Assembly (NCBI GenBank): GCA_910579185.1
Contig: CAJTTG010000012.1
Location: forward strand, 1-64,000
From: an uncultured Muribaculaceae bacterium
GTDB taxonomy: Bacteria > Bacteroidota > Bacteroidia > Bacteroidales > Muribaculaceae
Direction of reading: 5' to 3'
Length of the DNA stretch: 64,000 nucleotides
Shown here: positions 16,313 to 24,019 of the stretch, one piece after another
How the letters are laid out: each line of letters begins with the position of its first letter
Numbering within the stretch: the stretch's first letter is position 1
The notes under the pieces: generated by a model
What the model was told of the DNA's origin: nothing
Databases searched by the model: none
Seen by the model: only the letters and a program-made list of their open reading frames with translations
Translations under genes and position numbers: made by a program

Positions 16313-16809
16313 TGTCGGTCTGTTTTTCGGTTAAGATAGATTTCTCTTACTTTTTTTCGTGCGCGGCTCAGGATTATCCTGACATTGGCCTCGGAGATGT
16401 CGAGCCGGTAGGCTATGGCGTCGATCTCGAACCCATGGCGGTCGCGCATCAGCAGCACCTGTCTGTCGCGGTCGGAAAGCTCGCGCTCTATTATGGCGTT
16501 TATTTCGTCGAACAGGTCGGACGAACTGTCGGATTCGCTTTCGCAGGGAGTTTCGGTAAGATTTTCGGGGTCGACGTATTCCCGACGGCGTCTCAGCAGG
16601 TCGATGGCGGCGCTCTTCACCGCCACGTATGATGCGGCTTTTGCATGAGATTCGTCACTTATCTCGCTCCGGTTGCGCCATAGTCGGCAGAACGCGTCCT
16701 GAAGGGCATCCATGACATCGGCCTCATTGCCGCGCAACACGCTGCCGGCCTTGGCTGACAGAGCCGGGCGCAAGCGAGTGAAGATCGATGTCAGAATATC
16801 CTGTTTCAT
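16309..16809 (-). CDS. ECF-family RNA polymerase sigma factor
   Basis: This 166-residue sigma-70 family, ECF-type factor has region 2 with DVMDALQDAFCRLWRN (about 31-46) and region 4 with LSDRDRQVLLMRDRHGFEIDAIAYRLDISEANVRIILSRARKKVRE (about 110-155). A Ser/Glu-rich linker separates them. It heads an operon with a membrane protein, a small exported protein and two barrel proteins. It is likely to autoregulate this operon in response to an envelope signal. The initiation codon lies only about 10 nt after a -7 box, so its mRNA has a very short leader. Confidence 0.9.
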   Translation of the reverse strand: MKQDILTSIFTRLRPALSAKAGSVLRGNEADVMDALQDAFCRLWRNRSEISDESHAKAASYVAVKSAAIDLLRRRREYVDPENLTETPCESESDSSSDLFDEINAIIERELSDRDRQVLLMRDRHGFEIDAIAYRLDISEANVRIILSRARKKVREIYLNRKTDRQ

Positions 16810-16819
16810 ATCTGGTCTG

Positions 16820-16853
16820 CAAATATATTACGCACGGAATTACGGATTGCAAC
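16820..16853 (-). promoter_or_regulatory. Promoter of the ECF sigma operon
   Basis: On the minus strand TATATTTG (16827-16820) matches the -7 consensus, and GTTG (16853-16850) lies 22 bp upstream as a weak -33. It is a housekeeping-type promoter 10 nt before the sigma gene's ATG. Confidence 0.55.
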
Positions 16854-16879
16854 AATATCAGGAAATTTTTTTCAAAAAA

Positions 16880-16907
16880 AACGGCGTGCCTAAGCAGGCA
16901 CGCCGTT
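16880..16907 (-). terminator. Terminator after raiA
   Basis: An 11-bp perfect stem (16880-16890 with 16897-16907, 6-nt loop) is followed on the minus strand by a run of T. It ends the xerC-raiA transcript. Confidence 0.85.
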
Positions 16908-16934
16908 GATAACGGGGTATTTTTGTCGTGGATA

Positions 16935-17228
16935 TTACTTCTTGTCCTTGTCTTTTTCGAGCTGACGGTCGAGAGCTTCGATAGCCGTGTCGATGGCTTC
17001 TTCAAAAGAATCGGCAATCTTGGTTGCAACCTGTTCGCCTTTGTGGGGGACAATGATTTTGATCACAGCCTGTTTGTTCATGGCTGTTTCCGGCTTAATG
17101 ACTGTCAGATTGACATCTACATAGGTTATATTTACGTTGCGTCGGGCGAGACGTTCTACTTTTTTGTTGATGAAGCTGGCTAATTTTTCGCTGACATCGA
17201 AATGGATGCCCTGGATACGTACTTCCAT
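16935..17228 (-). CDS. raiA: Ribosome hibernation factor (short HPF/RaiA type)
   Basis: This 97-residue protein has the beta-alpha-beta-beta-beta-alpha fold pattern of HPF/YfiA proteins: MEVRIQGIHFDVSEKLASFINKKVERL, a central basic beta region, and the C-terminal helix SFEEAIDTAIEALDRQLEK. It binds the 30S subunit in slow growth and silences ribosomes. It lacks the C-terminal dimerisation domain of long HPF. It starts 3 bp after the xerC stop, so the two are co-transcribed, and it is followed by a strong terminator. Confidence 0.93.
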   Translation of the reverse strand: MEVRIQGIHFDVSEKLASFINKKVERLARRNVNITYVDVNLTVIKPETAMNKQAVIKIIVPHKGEQVATKIADSFEEAIDTAIEALDRQLEKDKDKK

Positions 17229-17230
17229 AG

Positions 17231-18130
17231 TTATCCTCCTTTTTTTTGTGCACGGGGATGTGCGAGTTGATAATTTTGTTTAAGATCTCGGTAAGATATA
17301 TGAGTATATACTTGAGTCGCTGTTAATGACTGATGGCCAAGCAACTGCTGGACTGACGTGATCTGTGCGCCGCCGTTGAGCATGTCGGTGGCGAACGAGT
17401 GACGGAGCACGTGGGGGCTCTTTCTTGATGAATGTACCGTCCCCTCCATCGCCTGATGCACGATGTTGTAGATGAGTTTGCGGTAGAGCGGCTGCCCGTC
17501 GGGGCGCACAAAGAACGTGAGGCTGCTGGCACAGCCGGTCTGCTGTTGACGCAAATTTCTATATCGGGTGATCATATCTGTCAGTTCAGGGCCGAAAGGC
17601 ACTATTCTGTCTTTATTACGCTTGCCATGCACTTTTAGTTCACCCTTTTTTTCATCAACATTTGTGTCGAGCAAGTTCATTAGCTCGGAGCATCGCAGCC
17701 CTGTGGAGTAGAACATGTCTATAATCAGGCGGTTCCTGGTGGATTCGAAGTCGGATGGATCGTTTTCGGCATCAAGCAGGGCGTTCATTTCCTCAGGCCG
17801 GACATAGACGGGGAGCTCCTTTGCTATTTTGGGAGGCTGGATGTCCATGGCCGGATTGAAGCTCAATCCGTGGTATCTCATGAGGAAGCGGAAGAATGCA
17901 CGCAGGGATTGTATTTTTCGGCGGATGGTGCGAGGCGATGCGCCGTTACGTGCCACAGATGCAATCCATAGACGCAGATCCGAGGTTGATGTGGTTTCCG
18001 GGCGCAGATCATGGCGGCCATCGGCCGTGGCGAAGCTGATCCATTGTTGCAGATCCGATCTGTAGGCCTCTACTGTGCAGTCCGACAGTTGAAGCTCGCT
18101 GGTGATATATTTGAGAAATGCCTCGATCAT
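17231..18130 (-). CDS. xerC: Tyrosine recombinase XerC/XerD type
   Basis: This 299-residue recombinase has an N-terminal SAM-like DNA-binding domain (about 1-95, FLKYITSELQLSDCTVEAYRSDLQQW) and a catalytic domain. The catalytic residues are Arg in FYSTGLRCSELMNL, HVLRHSFATDML (H-x-x-R), LLGHQSL and the Tyr of ATQVYTHI. The expected role is resolution of chromosome dimers at dif with a second Xer protein. The ATG at 18130 (MIEAFLKYI) is used, with a GTG two codons upstream as an alternative. Its chromosomal pairing with raiA and lack of element context argue against a mobile integrase. Confidence 0.92.
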   Translation of the reverse strand: MIEAFLKYITSELQLSDCTVEAYRSDLQQWISFATADGRHDLRPETTSTSDLRLWIASVARNGASPRTIRRKIQSLRAFFRFLMRYHGLSFNPAMDIQPPKIAKELPVYVRPEEMNALLDAENDPSDFESTRNRLIIDMFYSTGLRCSELMNLLDTNVDEKKGELKVHGKRNKDRIVPFGPELTDMITRYRNLRQQQTGCASSLTFFVRPDGQPLYRKLIYNIVHQAMEGTVHSSRKSPHVLRHSFATDMLNGGAQITSVQQLLGHQSLTATQVYTHISYRDLKQNYQLAHPRAQKKGG

Positions 18131-18247
18131 AAGCACCTTGCGACACCCGTTTATGGAATTGTCAACCGCAATTTAGGAGAAAAATCCCGTATATGCAAAT
18201 TTTTTCTGATTTTGGTGCGAAAGTCTGCAATCCGCCACCGCCATATC

Positions 18248-18892
18248 TCATGCGTTTGACAATAGTTCCCGTAGTTTTAATTCTATGTCCTGGGGTGTTA
18301 CGTTGTATATTGGATTCAGATGTGCGATGTCTGCATCTGCAGCAAATCGCTCTGAACGTGTCAGCATTGCTAATAGATTCTTTGATTTAAGCTTATGTCC
18401 GGAGTATTTTAATGCCAAGTCTATCATATCTGTAAGGCTATAATTATTGGCTACCAGAGAGTAAATGTCGTATAGATCACGAAATTTACTTCGTCTGAGC
18501 ATTACCTCCATTTTCATTGCTCCAATTGCAATCGGATCTGCAATTTTCAAGTTGTTGATAAGATGTATCTGTTTCTGGAGTGGAGATTTGTTGGGGTTGG
18601 CGTAAAAGGAGATTTTGACACCGCTTACTATAAATTCAACATGATCAATGTCAAGGATGTCACATTTCTCAACCTCACCAATCTTCTCAAGCTCTTTTTT
18701 GATTTTTGGCCAATCAACCTCGCGTTTATCATCTTTAGATTTTCTCCAGGACATGAAGTCAAGGTCTTCGCTCTGTCTGTTGCCAAGTTGTAGCGAAAGA
18801 GCGGTTCCGCCGACCAAAACGTAAGGTTTGATGCATTCAAGCTTTGAGATGTCCTCGAATATTTTTGAGGTATGTGGGGCAAGTCCTTTCAT
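18248..18892 (-). CDS. AbiEii-type nucleotidyltransferase toxin
   Basis: This 214-residue protein of the AbiEii/AbiGii nucleotidyltransferase family has the signature YVLVGGTALSLQLGNRQSEDLDF (GGTAL at 28-32, SEDLDF at 41-46), then FRDLYDIYSL typical of the family. In type IV toxin-antitoxin and abortive phage-infection systems such enzymes modify tRNA or other targets with nucleotides. The ATG at 18892 is chosen; the preceding gene stops 2 bp upstream. A longer reading frame to 18982 would overlap that gene and has no matching N-terminus. The surrounding DNA is AT-richer than the neighbouring core genes, suggesting transfer. Confidence 0.85.
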   Translation of the reverse strand: MKGLAPHTSKIFEDISKLECIKPYVLVGGTALSLQLGNRQSEDLDFMSWRKSKDDKREVDWPKIKKELEKIGEVEKCDILDIDHVEFIVSGVKISFYANPNKSPLQKQIHLINNLKIADPIAIGAMKMEVMLRRSKFRDLYDIYSLVANNYSLTDMIDLALKYSGHKLKSKNLLAMLTRSERFAADADIAHLNPIYNVTPQDIELKLRELLSNA

Positions 18893-18894
18893 GA

Positions 18895-19257
18895 TCAGCT
18901 GATTGCTGTGATTTTGTTGTGGTAGCGTGTCTGTAGTGATTTCAAGTAGGAGTCCGGCTTTTTTGCTTTGAAATAGTACCATGCAAAAAAACGGTTCAGG
19001 GTGTACAGGTAGTCATTTTCAGTTACCAATAGCCGTATCCATGCATCCTTGATTTTGCGTAAGGGATAGATCTTGAATAATTTTTTGATTTCTGGCAGAT
19101 CAAGATGTCGCATTGTCATAGCGATCAGATGGGCATCGTCAATATTTTCCAATGTGATATCATGTTCGTTATAGGACCAGAAAGCATGCTCTCTTTTTAG
19201 CTGAGCTATAAGAGATTGCTTTATGGAGTCTATTATGTGTCTGTCCTGAATAGGCAT
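18895..19257 (-). CDS. Probable antitoxin partner of the AbiEii protein (DUF6922-like)
   Basis: This 120-residue protein lies immediately upstream of the nucleotidyltransferase. It has an FWSYNEHDITLENIDDAHLIAMTMRHLDLPEIKKLF segment and a C-terminal LLVTENDYLYTLNRFFAWYYF, resembling short proteins (DUF6922 type) commonly paired with AbiEii toxins in Bacteroidota. There is no winged helix as in classical AbiEi. The ATG at 19257 is only 4 nt after a -7 box (TATTTTTG), suggesting a leaderless mRNA. The antitoxin role is inferred from pairing. Confidence 0.65.
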   Translation of the reverse strand: MPIQDRHIIDSIKQSLIAQLKREHAFWSYNEHDITLENIDDAHLIAMTMRHLDLPEIKKLFKIYPLRKIKDAWIRLLVTENDYLYTLNRFFAWYYFKAKKPDSYLKSLQTRYHNKITAIS

Positions 19258-19261
19258 ATCG

Positions 19262-19293
19262 CAAAAATAGCGAATATTTTATTGACTAACAAT
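19262..19293 (-). promoter_or_regulatory. Promoter of the AbiE-like pair
   Basis: On the minus strand TATTTTTG (19269-19262) is a perfect -7 box; ATTG (19293-19290) lies 20 bp upstream as -33. Only four bases separate the -7 box from the ATG, so translation probably starts at or near +1. Confidence 0.55.
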
Positions 19294-19374
19294 CGCCGGA
19301 TGAATTATGTTGGATAATAATCGACCGGGAGAGGGGATTATTAGCGATAAGTGGGGGATGGTGGTTGACGATCT

Positions 19375-20271
19375 TTAGTCAAGAGCTTCAGTGATCGGGC
19401 GTCCGGTCCATGCTTGTGGGGTGGATAGTCCCAGAAGGGCGGCTATGGTCGGTGCGATGTCGAATTGCATGATGGCCGACTGAAGTTGACCGGCATTCCT
19501 GATCCCTGGTCCGGCCATGATGAGCGGTGTCTCCATCTCCAGCAGAGTCTTTCCTCCGTGGCCTTGACCGATGCCTCCATGGTCGGATGAGAGGATGAAA
19601 ACGGTGGAGTCGTAGATACCGGCATCCTTTGTTGCCTGGATAATTTCACCGATTTGTGTATCAAGATAGGCCAGGATTTCATAGATCTCGGGTGTGTCGT
19701 GGCCTATCGTGTGCCCGACGTGGTCGGGGTTGTCGAAAGTGATAGCCATCAGGAGAGGTTTGTGGTCGGTGATGTAGGAAGATGCGGCTTTTGTGATGAG
19801 TGAAGAGTTGTTGCCGGCACCGACGGGGATGCAGCGGTGGGTGGTTATGGAAAGAGTGTCTACAAGATAAGCTATTCCCTCCCATTCATGCAGCACGGCT
19901 GTGTTGGCATCGGGTTTTTGTTGGCGGATTATAGTGAAAATGGTCGGGAAAATGCCGTTCTCAGAAAGTGCTATTGAAGGAATCTCGGGCTCCCGGCTAC
20001 CCCATTCTGTGAATCCATGGCCTTCTGTTCCAACGCCCATGAAGATGGATGCCCAGTTGATTGCGCTGCAGGATGGTAGCACAGAGCGTTTCTTTAATGT
20101 CCATGCGCCACGGTCCATCAATGATTTGACATTCGGCATATCGGCTTTTGGCATGGTATATGATCCCCAGCCGTCGAGACCGATGAAAATGATGTGTTCG
20201 GGTTGGTTTGAGGCATTTGCTGCCGTGGCGGCAGAGATGATCAGCAGTAGGATAAGGAAGATTTTTTTCAT
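19375..20271 (-). CDS. Exported alkaline-phosphatase-superfamily phosphodiesterase
   Basis: This 298-residue protein has a signal peptide (MKKIFLILLLIISAATAANA). Metal-binding motifs of the nucleotide pyrophosphatase/phosphodiesterase branch are visible: HIIFIGLDGWG (first Asp), the PSCSAINWAS region at the nucleophile position, ITFDNPDHVGHTIGHD, and LSSDHGGIGQGHGG. It would act in the periplasm or at the surface on phosphate esters or phosphodiesters; the substrate is not identifiable. No promoter was recognised upstream, and its neighbours are unrelated. Confidence 0.88.
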   Translation of the reverse strand: MKKIFLILLLIISAATAANASNQPEHIIFIGLDGWGSYTMPKADMPNVKSLMDRGAWTLKKRSVLPSCSAINWASIFMGVGTEGHGFTEWGSREPEIPSIALSENGIFPTIFTIIRQQKPDANTAVLHEWEGIAYLVDTLSITTHRCIPVGAGNNSSLITKAASSYITDHKPLLMAITFDNPDHVGHTIGHDTPEIYEILAYLDTQIGEIIQATKDAGIYDSTVFILSSDHGGIGQGHGGKTLLEMETPLIMAGPGIRNAGQLQSAIMQFDIAPTIAALLGLSTPQAWTGRPITEALD

Positions 20272-20368
20272 GATAAGCAGGTTTCTGATTGGTGGTTTTT
20301 GACCGGGGTTTTTGATTATGGTTATCAGATATTACAGGATCTTGAGGGCAAGCTCAGATACGACGAAA

Positions 20369-20407
20369 GAGAATCCGAAAGGATTGCCTGTGGCATTCCG
20401 GATTCTC
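20369..20407 (-). terminator. Putative terminator after rpsU
   Basis: A 9-bp stem (20369-20377 with 20399-20407) encloses a 21-nt loop. The T-tract on the minus-strand side is weak (TTTCGTCG), so it is a moderate candidate for ending rpsU transcripts. Confidence 0.45.
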
Positions 20408-20440
20408 CTATAGGTTTCAAATAAAAAATCGGGCGGAGGA

Positions 20441-20632
20441 TTATTCCTCAACGGCGCGGAGCTTCTGAACGTAAACCGCCTTCATCATTTTCTTGCGGTT
20501 TGTTACAGAGGGCTTCTGGAAAGCCTGACGGCTACGGAGCTCTTTAACGATGCCGGTTTTTTCAAATTTGCGTTTGAATTTCTTCAGAGCGCGTTCGATG
20601 TTCTCGCCTTCTTTTACTTGTACGATGATCAT
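20441..20632 (-). CDS. rpsU: 30S ribosomal protein S21
   Basis: This 63-residue basic protein has the S21 signature (MIIVQVKEGENIERALKKFKRKFEKTG). It binds the small subunit near the anti-Shine-Dalgarno end. A canonical promoter (TTTG, 19 bp, TAATTTTG) lies 55-85 bp upstream on the same strand. In Bacteroides, from memory, rpsU is usually next to xerC and raiA; here an AbiE pair and a phosphodiesterase gene lie between them. Confidence 0.96.
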   Translation of the reverse strand: MIIVQVKEGENIERALKKFKRKFEKTGIVKELRSRQAFQKPSVTNRKKMMKAVYVQKLRAVEE

Positions 20633-20686
20633 TTTTTAGTTTCTATGTTTTGATGTTAATTATTTGCTTTCTTGCTTTTAGCGGGG

Positions 20687-20717
20687 CAAAATTAACCATT
20701 GTTTTTCATTTCACAAA
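20687..20717 (-). promoter_or_regulatory. Promoter of rpsU
   Basis: On the minus strand TTTG (20717-20714), a 19-bp spacer, and TAATTTTG (20694-20687) match the Bacteroidota consensus at both boxes. Confidence 0.8.
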
Positions 20718-20786
20718 ACTTTTTCACTCATTTTCCCCAAAATGGGTCAGTTTTTTTGATTTTGGAGCTGTTTTCGTGGGTGACAA

Positions 20787-21317
20787 TCAGAAGCCTATGC
20801 GCAATCCGACCTTGATTATACCCTGGACTCCGTAGCCGGCTTCGGCGAATATTCCGGCCTGTGGAATGAAGTCGATCTGAGCCCCGACCGGCGAGACCTG
20901 GAATGCCATGTTTGTGCGGTTGTAGGAGTCTTCCCACGATGGAGAGTAGTATTCCACGAGAGCGCCGATGCCAACATGGGAGTAGAGGGTCAGCAGAGAG
21001 CGGTGGTACCATTCATAACGCAGATTTGCCATCAGTCCGTGCCATGTCACCTTGCCATATCGGCCATCCCAGGCCGTGTTGGAGTCGGCCGACGAGTATG
21101 TGTAGCTGAGCCCGATCCATAGATTCGGGGCGAACTTGTGGTCGATGGTTGCGTTGACGCTACCCCAGCCGTCAAGATCCTGCCAATGGTTGCGGTATGC
21201 GCCGAGATTGTGCATTGCCGGCATCGCGCCGTAGCTGACGGATACCTCAGTGTCGCGTGCCATAGCCGAGCTGATTCCGGCAACGACAGCAATAATCAAA
21301 AGAGCGATTTTTTTCAT
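20787..21317 (-). CDS. Small outer-membrane-type beta-barrel protein
   Basis: This 176-residue protein has a signal peptide (MKKIALLIIAVVAGISSAMA) and about eight amphipathic beta strands rich in aromatic and glycine residues (SVNATIDHKFAPNLWIGLSYTYSSAD; LTLYSHVGIGALVEYYSP), ending KVGLRIGF with a C-terminal Phe. This suits a small OmpX/OmpW-like barrel. The ATG at 21317 is chosen since the 23-codon upstream extension destroys the signal peptide. The function is unknown, and it is not obviously linked to its neighbours. Confidence 0.7.
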   Translation of the reverse strand: MKKIALLIIAVVAGISSAMARDTEVSVSYGAMPAMHNLGAYRNHWQDLDGWGSVNATIDHKFAPNLWIGLSYTYSSADSNTAWDGRYGKVTWHGLMANLRYEWYHRSLLTLYSHVGIGALVEYYSPSWEDSYNRTNMAFQVSPVGAQIDFIPQAGIFAEAGYGVQGIIKVGLRIGF

Positions 21318-21498
21318 AAGAGATTGTTTTCCTATGAAAACAAATATGATAAAGCGTTGGTTTATCGAAAAAAATCCATCCGGCATGCGAAATGAATCAG
21401 ATTGATAGGGATGGTGTCGGGATGATAGATTGGGGTAGCAGGATGAAAAAACTGAAATTAAAAGCGCAGAAAAGCATGCGGAATAGTTTTTTAATTAT

Positions 21499-21506
21499 TA
21501 AATTTG
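21499..21506 (+). promoter_or_regulatory. -7 box upstream of the fucose operon
   Basis: TAAATTTG fits TAnnTTTG and lies 86 bp upstream of the fucI ATG. No matching -33 is visible, which fits a promoter needing an activator or relief of a repressor. No fucR-like regulator gene is in the window. Confidence 0.45.
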
Positions 21507-21592
21507 CTGCGTGGCAGATGTGACACCGGAATTGTCGCACCAAGCCATGAGAATCTGATAACCGTGTAAAAATCAATTAAATCCAATAAAAC

Positions 21593-23368
21593 ATGAATAA
21601 ATATCCTAAAATCGGTATCCGTCCGACTATCGACGGTCGCCAGGGTGGAGTGCGTGAAAGCCTCGAAGAAAAAACAATGAATCTGGCCAAAGCAGTGGCT
21701 GATCTGATCCATAATAATCTGCGTTATCCCGACGGAACTCCCGTTGAATGCGTGATAGCAGATTCTACTATAGGCCGAGTGGCTGAAACGGCTGCATGTG
21801 CCGAGAAGTTTGAGCGTGAAGGCGTTGGAGCCACAATCACGGTGACATCCTGCTGGTGTTACGGCTCGGAGACCATGGATATGAATCCCTACTGGCCAAA
21901 AGCAGTGTGGGGCTTCAACGGAACAGAACGTCCGGGAGCCGTTTATCTGGCTGCTGTCTTAGCTGCCCACGCTCAGAAGGGTCTGCCTGCGTTCGGCATC
22001 TATGGACGCGATGTGCAGGATCTCGACGACAATACCATTCCGGCCGATGTTGCTGAGAAATTGCTGCGGTTTGCCCGTGGAGCTGTGGCTGTGGCCTGTA
22101 TGCGAGGCAAGAGCTATCTGTCGATCGGCTCGATGTGCATGGGTATCGCCGGTTCGATTGTGAATCCTGATTTCTTCCAGGAATATCTCGGAATGCGCAA
22201 TGAATCGGTTGACGAGACCGAGATTCTGCGCCGCATGGATGAGGGAATTTATGACCATGAGGAATATGCCAAGGCTATGGCATGGACCGAGAAATATTGC
22301 AAGGTCAATGAAGGAGAGGATTTCAAGAACCGTCCTGAGAAACGGAAAACCCGTGAACAGAAGGATGCCGACTGGGAGTTCATTGTCAAGATGACTCTTA
22401 TTGTGCGCGATCTGATGCAGGGCAATCCTCGCCTGAAAGAGATGGGCTTCAACGAGGAATCGCTGGGTCACAATGCTATAGCCGGCGGCTTCCAGGGCCA
22501 GCGTCAGTGGACAGACTGGAAACCGAACGGAGACTATACAGAGGCTCTGATGAATACGTCGTTTGACTGGAACGGCATCCGCGAGGCGTTTGTGCTTGCC
22601 ACTGAAAACGATGCCTGCAACGGCGTGGCCATGCTCTTCGGCCATCTGCTGACCGGTTGCGGCCAGATGTTCTCGGATGTACGCACTTACTGGAGCCCTG
22701 AGGCAGTGAAGCGTGTTACCGGCAAGGAGCTTACGGGACGTGCCGCCGGCGGTATCATCCACCTTATCAATTCCGGAGCAACCACGCTCGACGCAACCGG
22801 TGCGAGTGTCAATGCTGCCGGCGAACCGTGCATGAAGCCGTCGTGGGAGATGACCGAGAAGGATGTCGAGGCATGCCTGAAGGCTACGACATGGTATCCG
22901 GCCGACAGAGATTATTTCCGTGGCGGCGGTTTCTCATCGAACTTCCTGACCAAGGGTGGTATGCCTGTGACTATGATGCGTCTGAACCTTGTCAAGGGAC
23001 TTGGCCCGGTTCTCCAGATCGCCGAGGGATGGACTGTGGATATCGATCCTGAGATCAATGCCGTGCTTGACAAACGTACCGATCCGACCTGGCCTACCAC
23101 CTGGTTCGTTCCCCGTCTGTGTGACAAACCGGCGTTCAAGGATGTCTACAGTGTGATGAACAACTGGGGCGCCAACCATGGAGCTATCAGTTATGGCCAT
23201 ATCGGTAAGGATGTGATCACTCTGGCTTCGATGTTGCGTATTCCGGTGTGCATGCATAATGTTGACGATGATGAAATTTTCCGTCCGTCGGCATGGAATG
23301 CATTCGGCATGGACAAGGAGGGCTCGGATTACCGTGCATGTAAGAACTATGGTCCAATCTATAAATAA
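21593..23368 (+). CDS. fucI: L-fucose isomerase
   Basis: This 591-residue enzyme converts L-fucose to L-fuculose, the first step of fucose catabolism. It matches FucI throughout: MNKYPKIGIRPTIDGRQGGVRESLEEKTM at the start, VTSCWCYGSETMDM, WGFNGTERPGAVYLAAVLAAHAQKG, and the C-terminal NNWGANHGAISYGHIG with the conserved active-site His region. Length is the family norm (about 590). It is the first gene of a four-gene rightward operon. Host mucin glycans are a probable fucose source for a gut bacterium. Confidence 0.97.
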   Translation: MNKYPKIGIRPTIDGRQGGVRESLEEKTMNLAKAVADLIHNNLRYPDGTPVECVIADSTIGRVAETAACAEKFEREGVGATITVTSCWCYGSETMDMNPYWPKAVWGFNGTERPGAVYLAAVLAAHAQKGLPAFGIYGRDVQDLDDNTIPADVAEKLLRFARGAVAVACMRGKSYLSIGSMCMGIAGSIVNPDFFQEYLGMRNESVDETEILRRMDEGIYDHEEYAKAMAWTEKYCKVNEGEDFKNRPEKRKTREQKDADWEFIVKMTLIVRDLMQGNPRLKEMGFNEESLGHNAIAGGFQGQRQWTDWKPNGDYTEALMNTSFDWNGIREAFVLATENDACNGVAMLFGHLLTGCGQMFSDVRTYWSPEAVKRVTGKELTGRAAGGIIHLINSGATTLDATGASVNAAGEPCMKPSWEMTEKDVEACLKATTWYPADRDYFRGGGFSSNFLTKGGMPVTMMRLNLVKGLGPVLQIAEGWTVDIDPEINAVLDKRTDPTWPTTWFVPRLCDKPAFKDVYSVMNNWGANHGAISYGHIGKDVITLASMLRIPVCMHNVDDDEIFRPSAWNAFGMDKEGSDYRACKNYGPIYK

Positions 23369-23377
23369 TACGGGGCT

Positions 23378-24019
23378 ATGGCTAAGATATCACAGATAGA
23401 GGAATTTGTCAGACAGGCGCGCCGTGTAGGCGCGGCCGGTCTGACCATTTGCAGCAGCGGCAATCTGTCGTGGCGGCTTGAGAATGATGAAGTGCTGTTG
23501 TCGGGTACAGGCTCCTGGGTTCCGGAATTGACAGCCGACAGGGTTTCTGTGTGCCGTCTGTCGACGGGTGAGGTCCTGAATGGCGTGCGTCCGTCCATGG
23601 AGAGTGTTTTCCACATGGGAGTGATGCGTCGCCGCGAGGATGTCAATGTAGTGTTGCATTTCCAAAGCCCTTATGCAACGGCTGTCGCATGTATGGATCG
23701 CCGTCCTGACAATTTCAACTTCACGGCGGAAATGGCTCTGCACGTAGGGGAGACGATCCCTATGATCCCATATTTCCGTCCTGGCTCTCCGGAGCTGGCT
23801 TCGCACGTGATCGATGCTTTGACGGAGCATAATTCGGCCATGCTGCTGAAACATGGTCAGGTTGTCTGCGGCAAGGATTTCGATCAGGCGTTCGAACGTG
23901 CCATGTTCTTTGAGATGGGATGCCGTATTTCCGTCCTTAATGGTGGCAATGTCAATCCGTTGACGCCGGAAGAGATAGGGGATCTTGAATCGTATTTCCT
24001 TGGCAAAGAGGGAAAATGA
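23378..24019 (+). CDS. fucA: L-fuculose-phosphate aldolase (class II aldolase family)
   Basis: This 213-residue protein cleaves L-fuculose 1-phosphate to dihydroxyacetone phosphate and L-lactaldehyde. It has the class II aldolase/adducin fold motifs: SSGNLSWR (26-33), RPSMES with Glu75 as the catalytic acid, VVLHFQSP with His94, and LLKHGQ with His159. E. coli FucA uses His92, His94 and His155 for zinc; here the residue matching the second histidine is Gln96. This may be normal in the Bacteroidales branch. It starts 9 bp after fucI, and the stop overlaps the kinase start by 4 bp. Confidence 0.88.
   Translation: MAKISQIEEFVRQARRVGAAGLTICSSGNLSWRLENDEVLLSGTGSWVPELTADRVSVCRLSTGEVLNGVRPSMESVFHMGVMRRREDVNVVLHFQSPYATAVACMDRRPDNFNFTAEMALHVGETIPMIPYFRPGSPELASHVIDALTEHNSAMLLKHGQVVCGKDFDQAFERAMFFEMGCRISVLNGGNVNPLTPEEIGDLESYFLGKEGK

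Noticed and set aside
17231..18130. XerC-like recombinase as the integrase of a second mobile element
   Set aside because: It is paired with raiA, has chromosomal Xer features, and no element genes or att repeats surround it.
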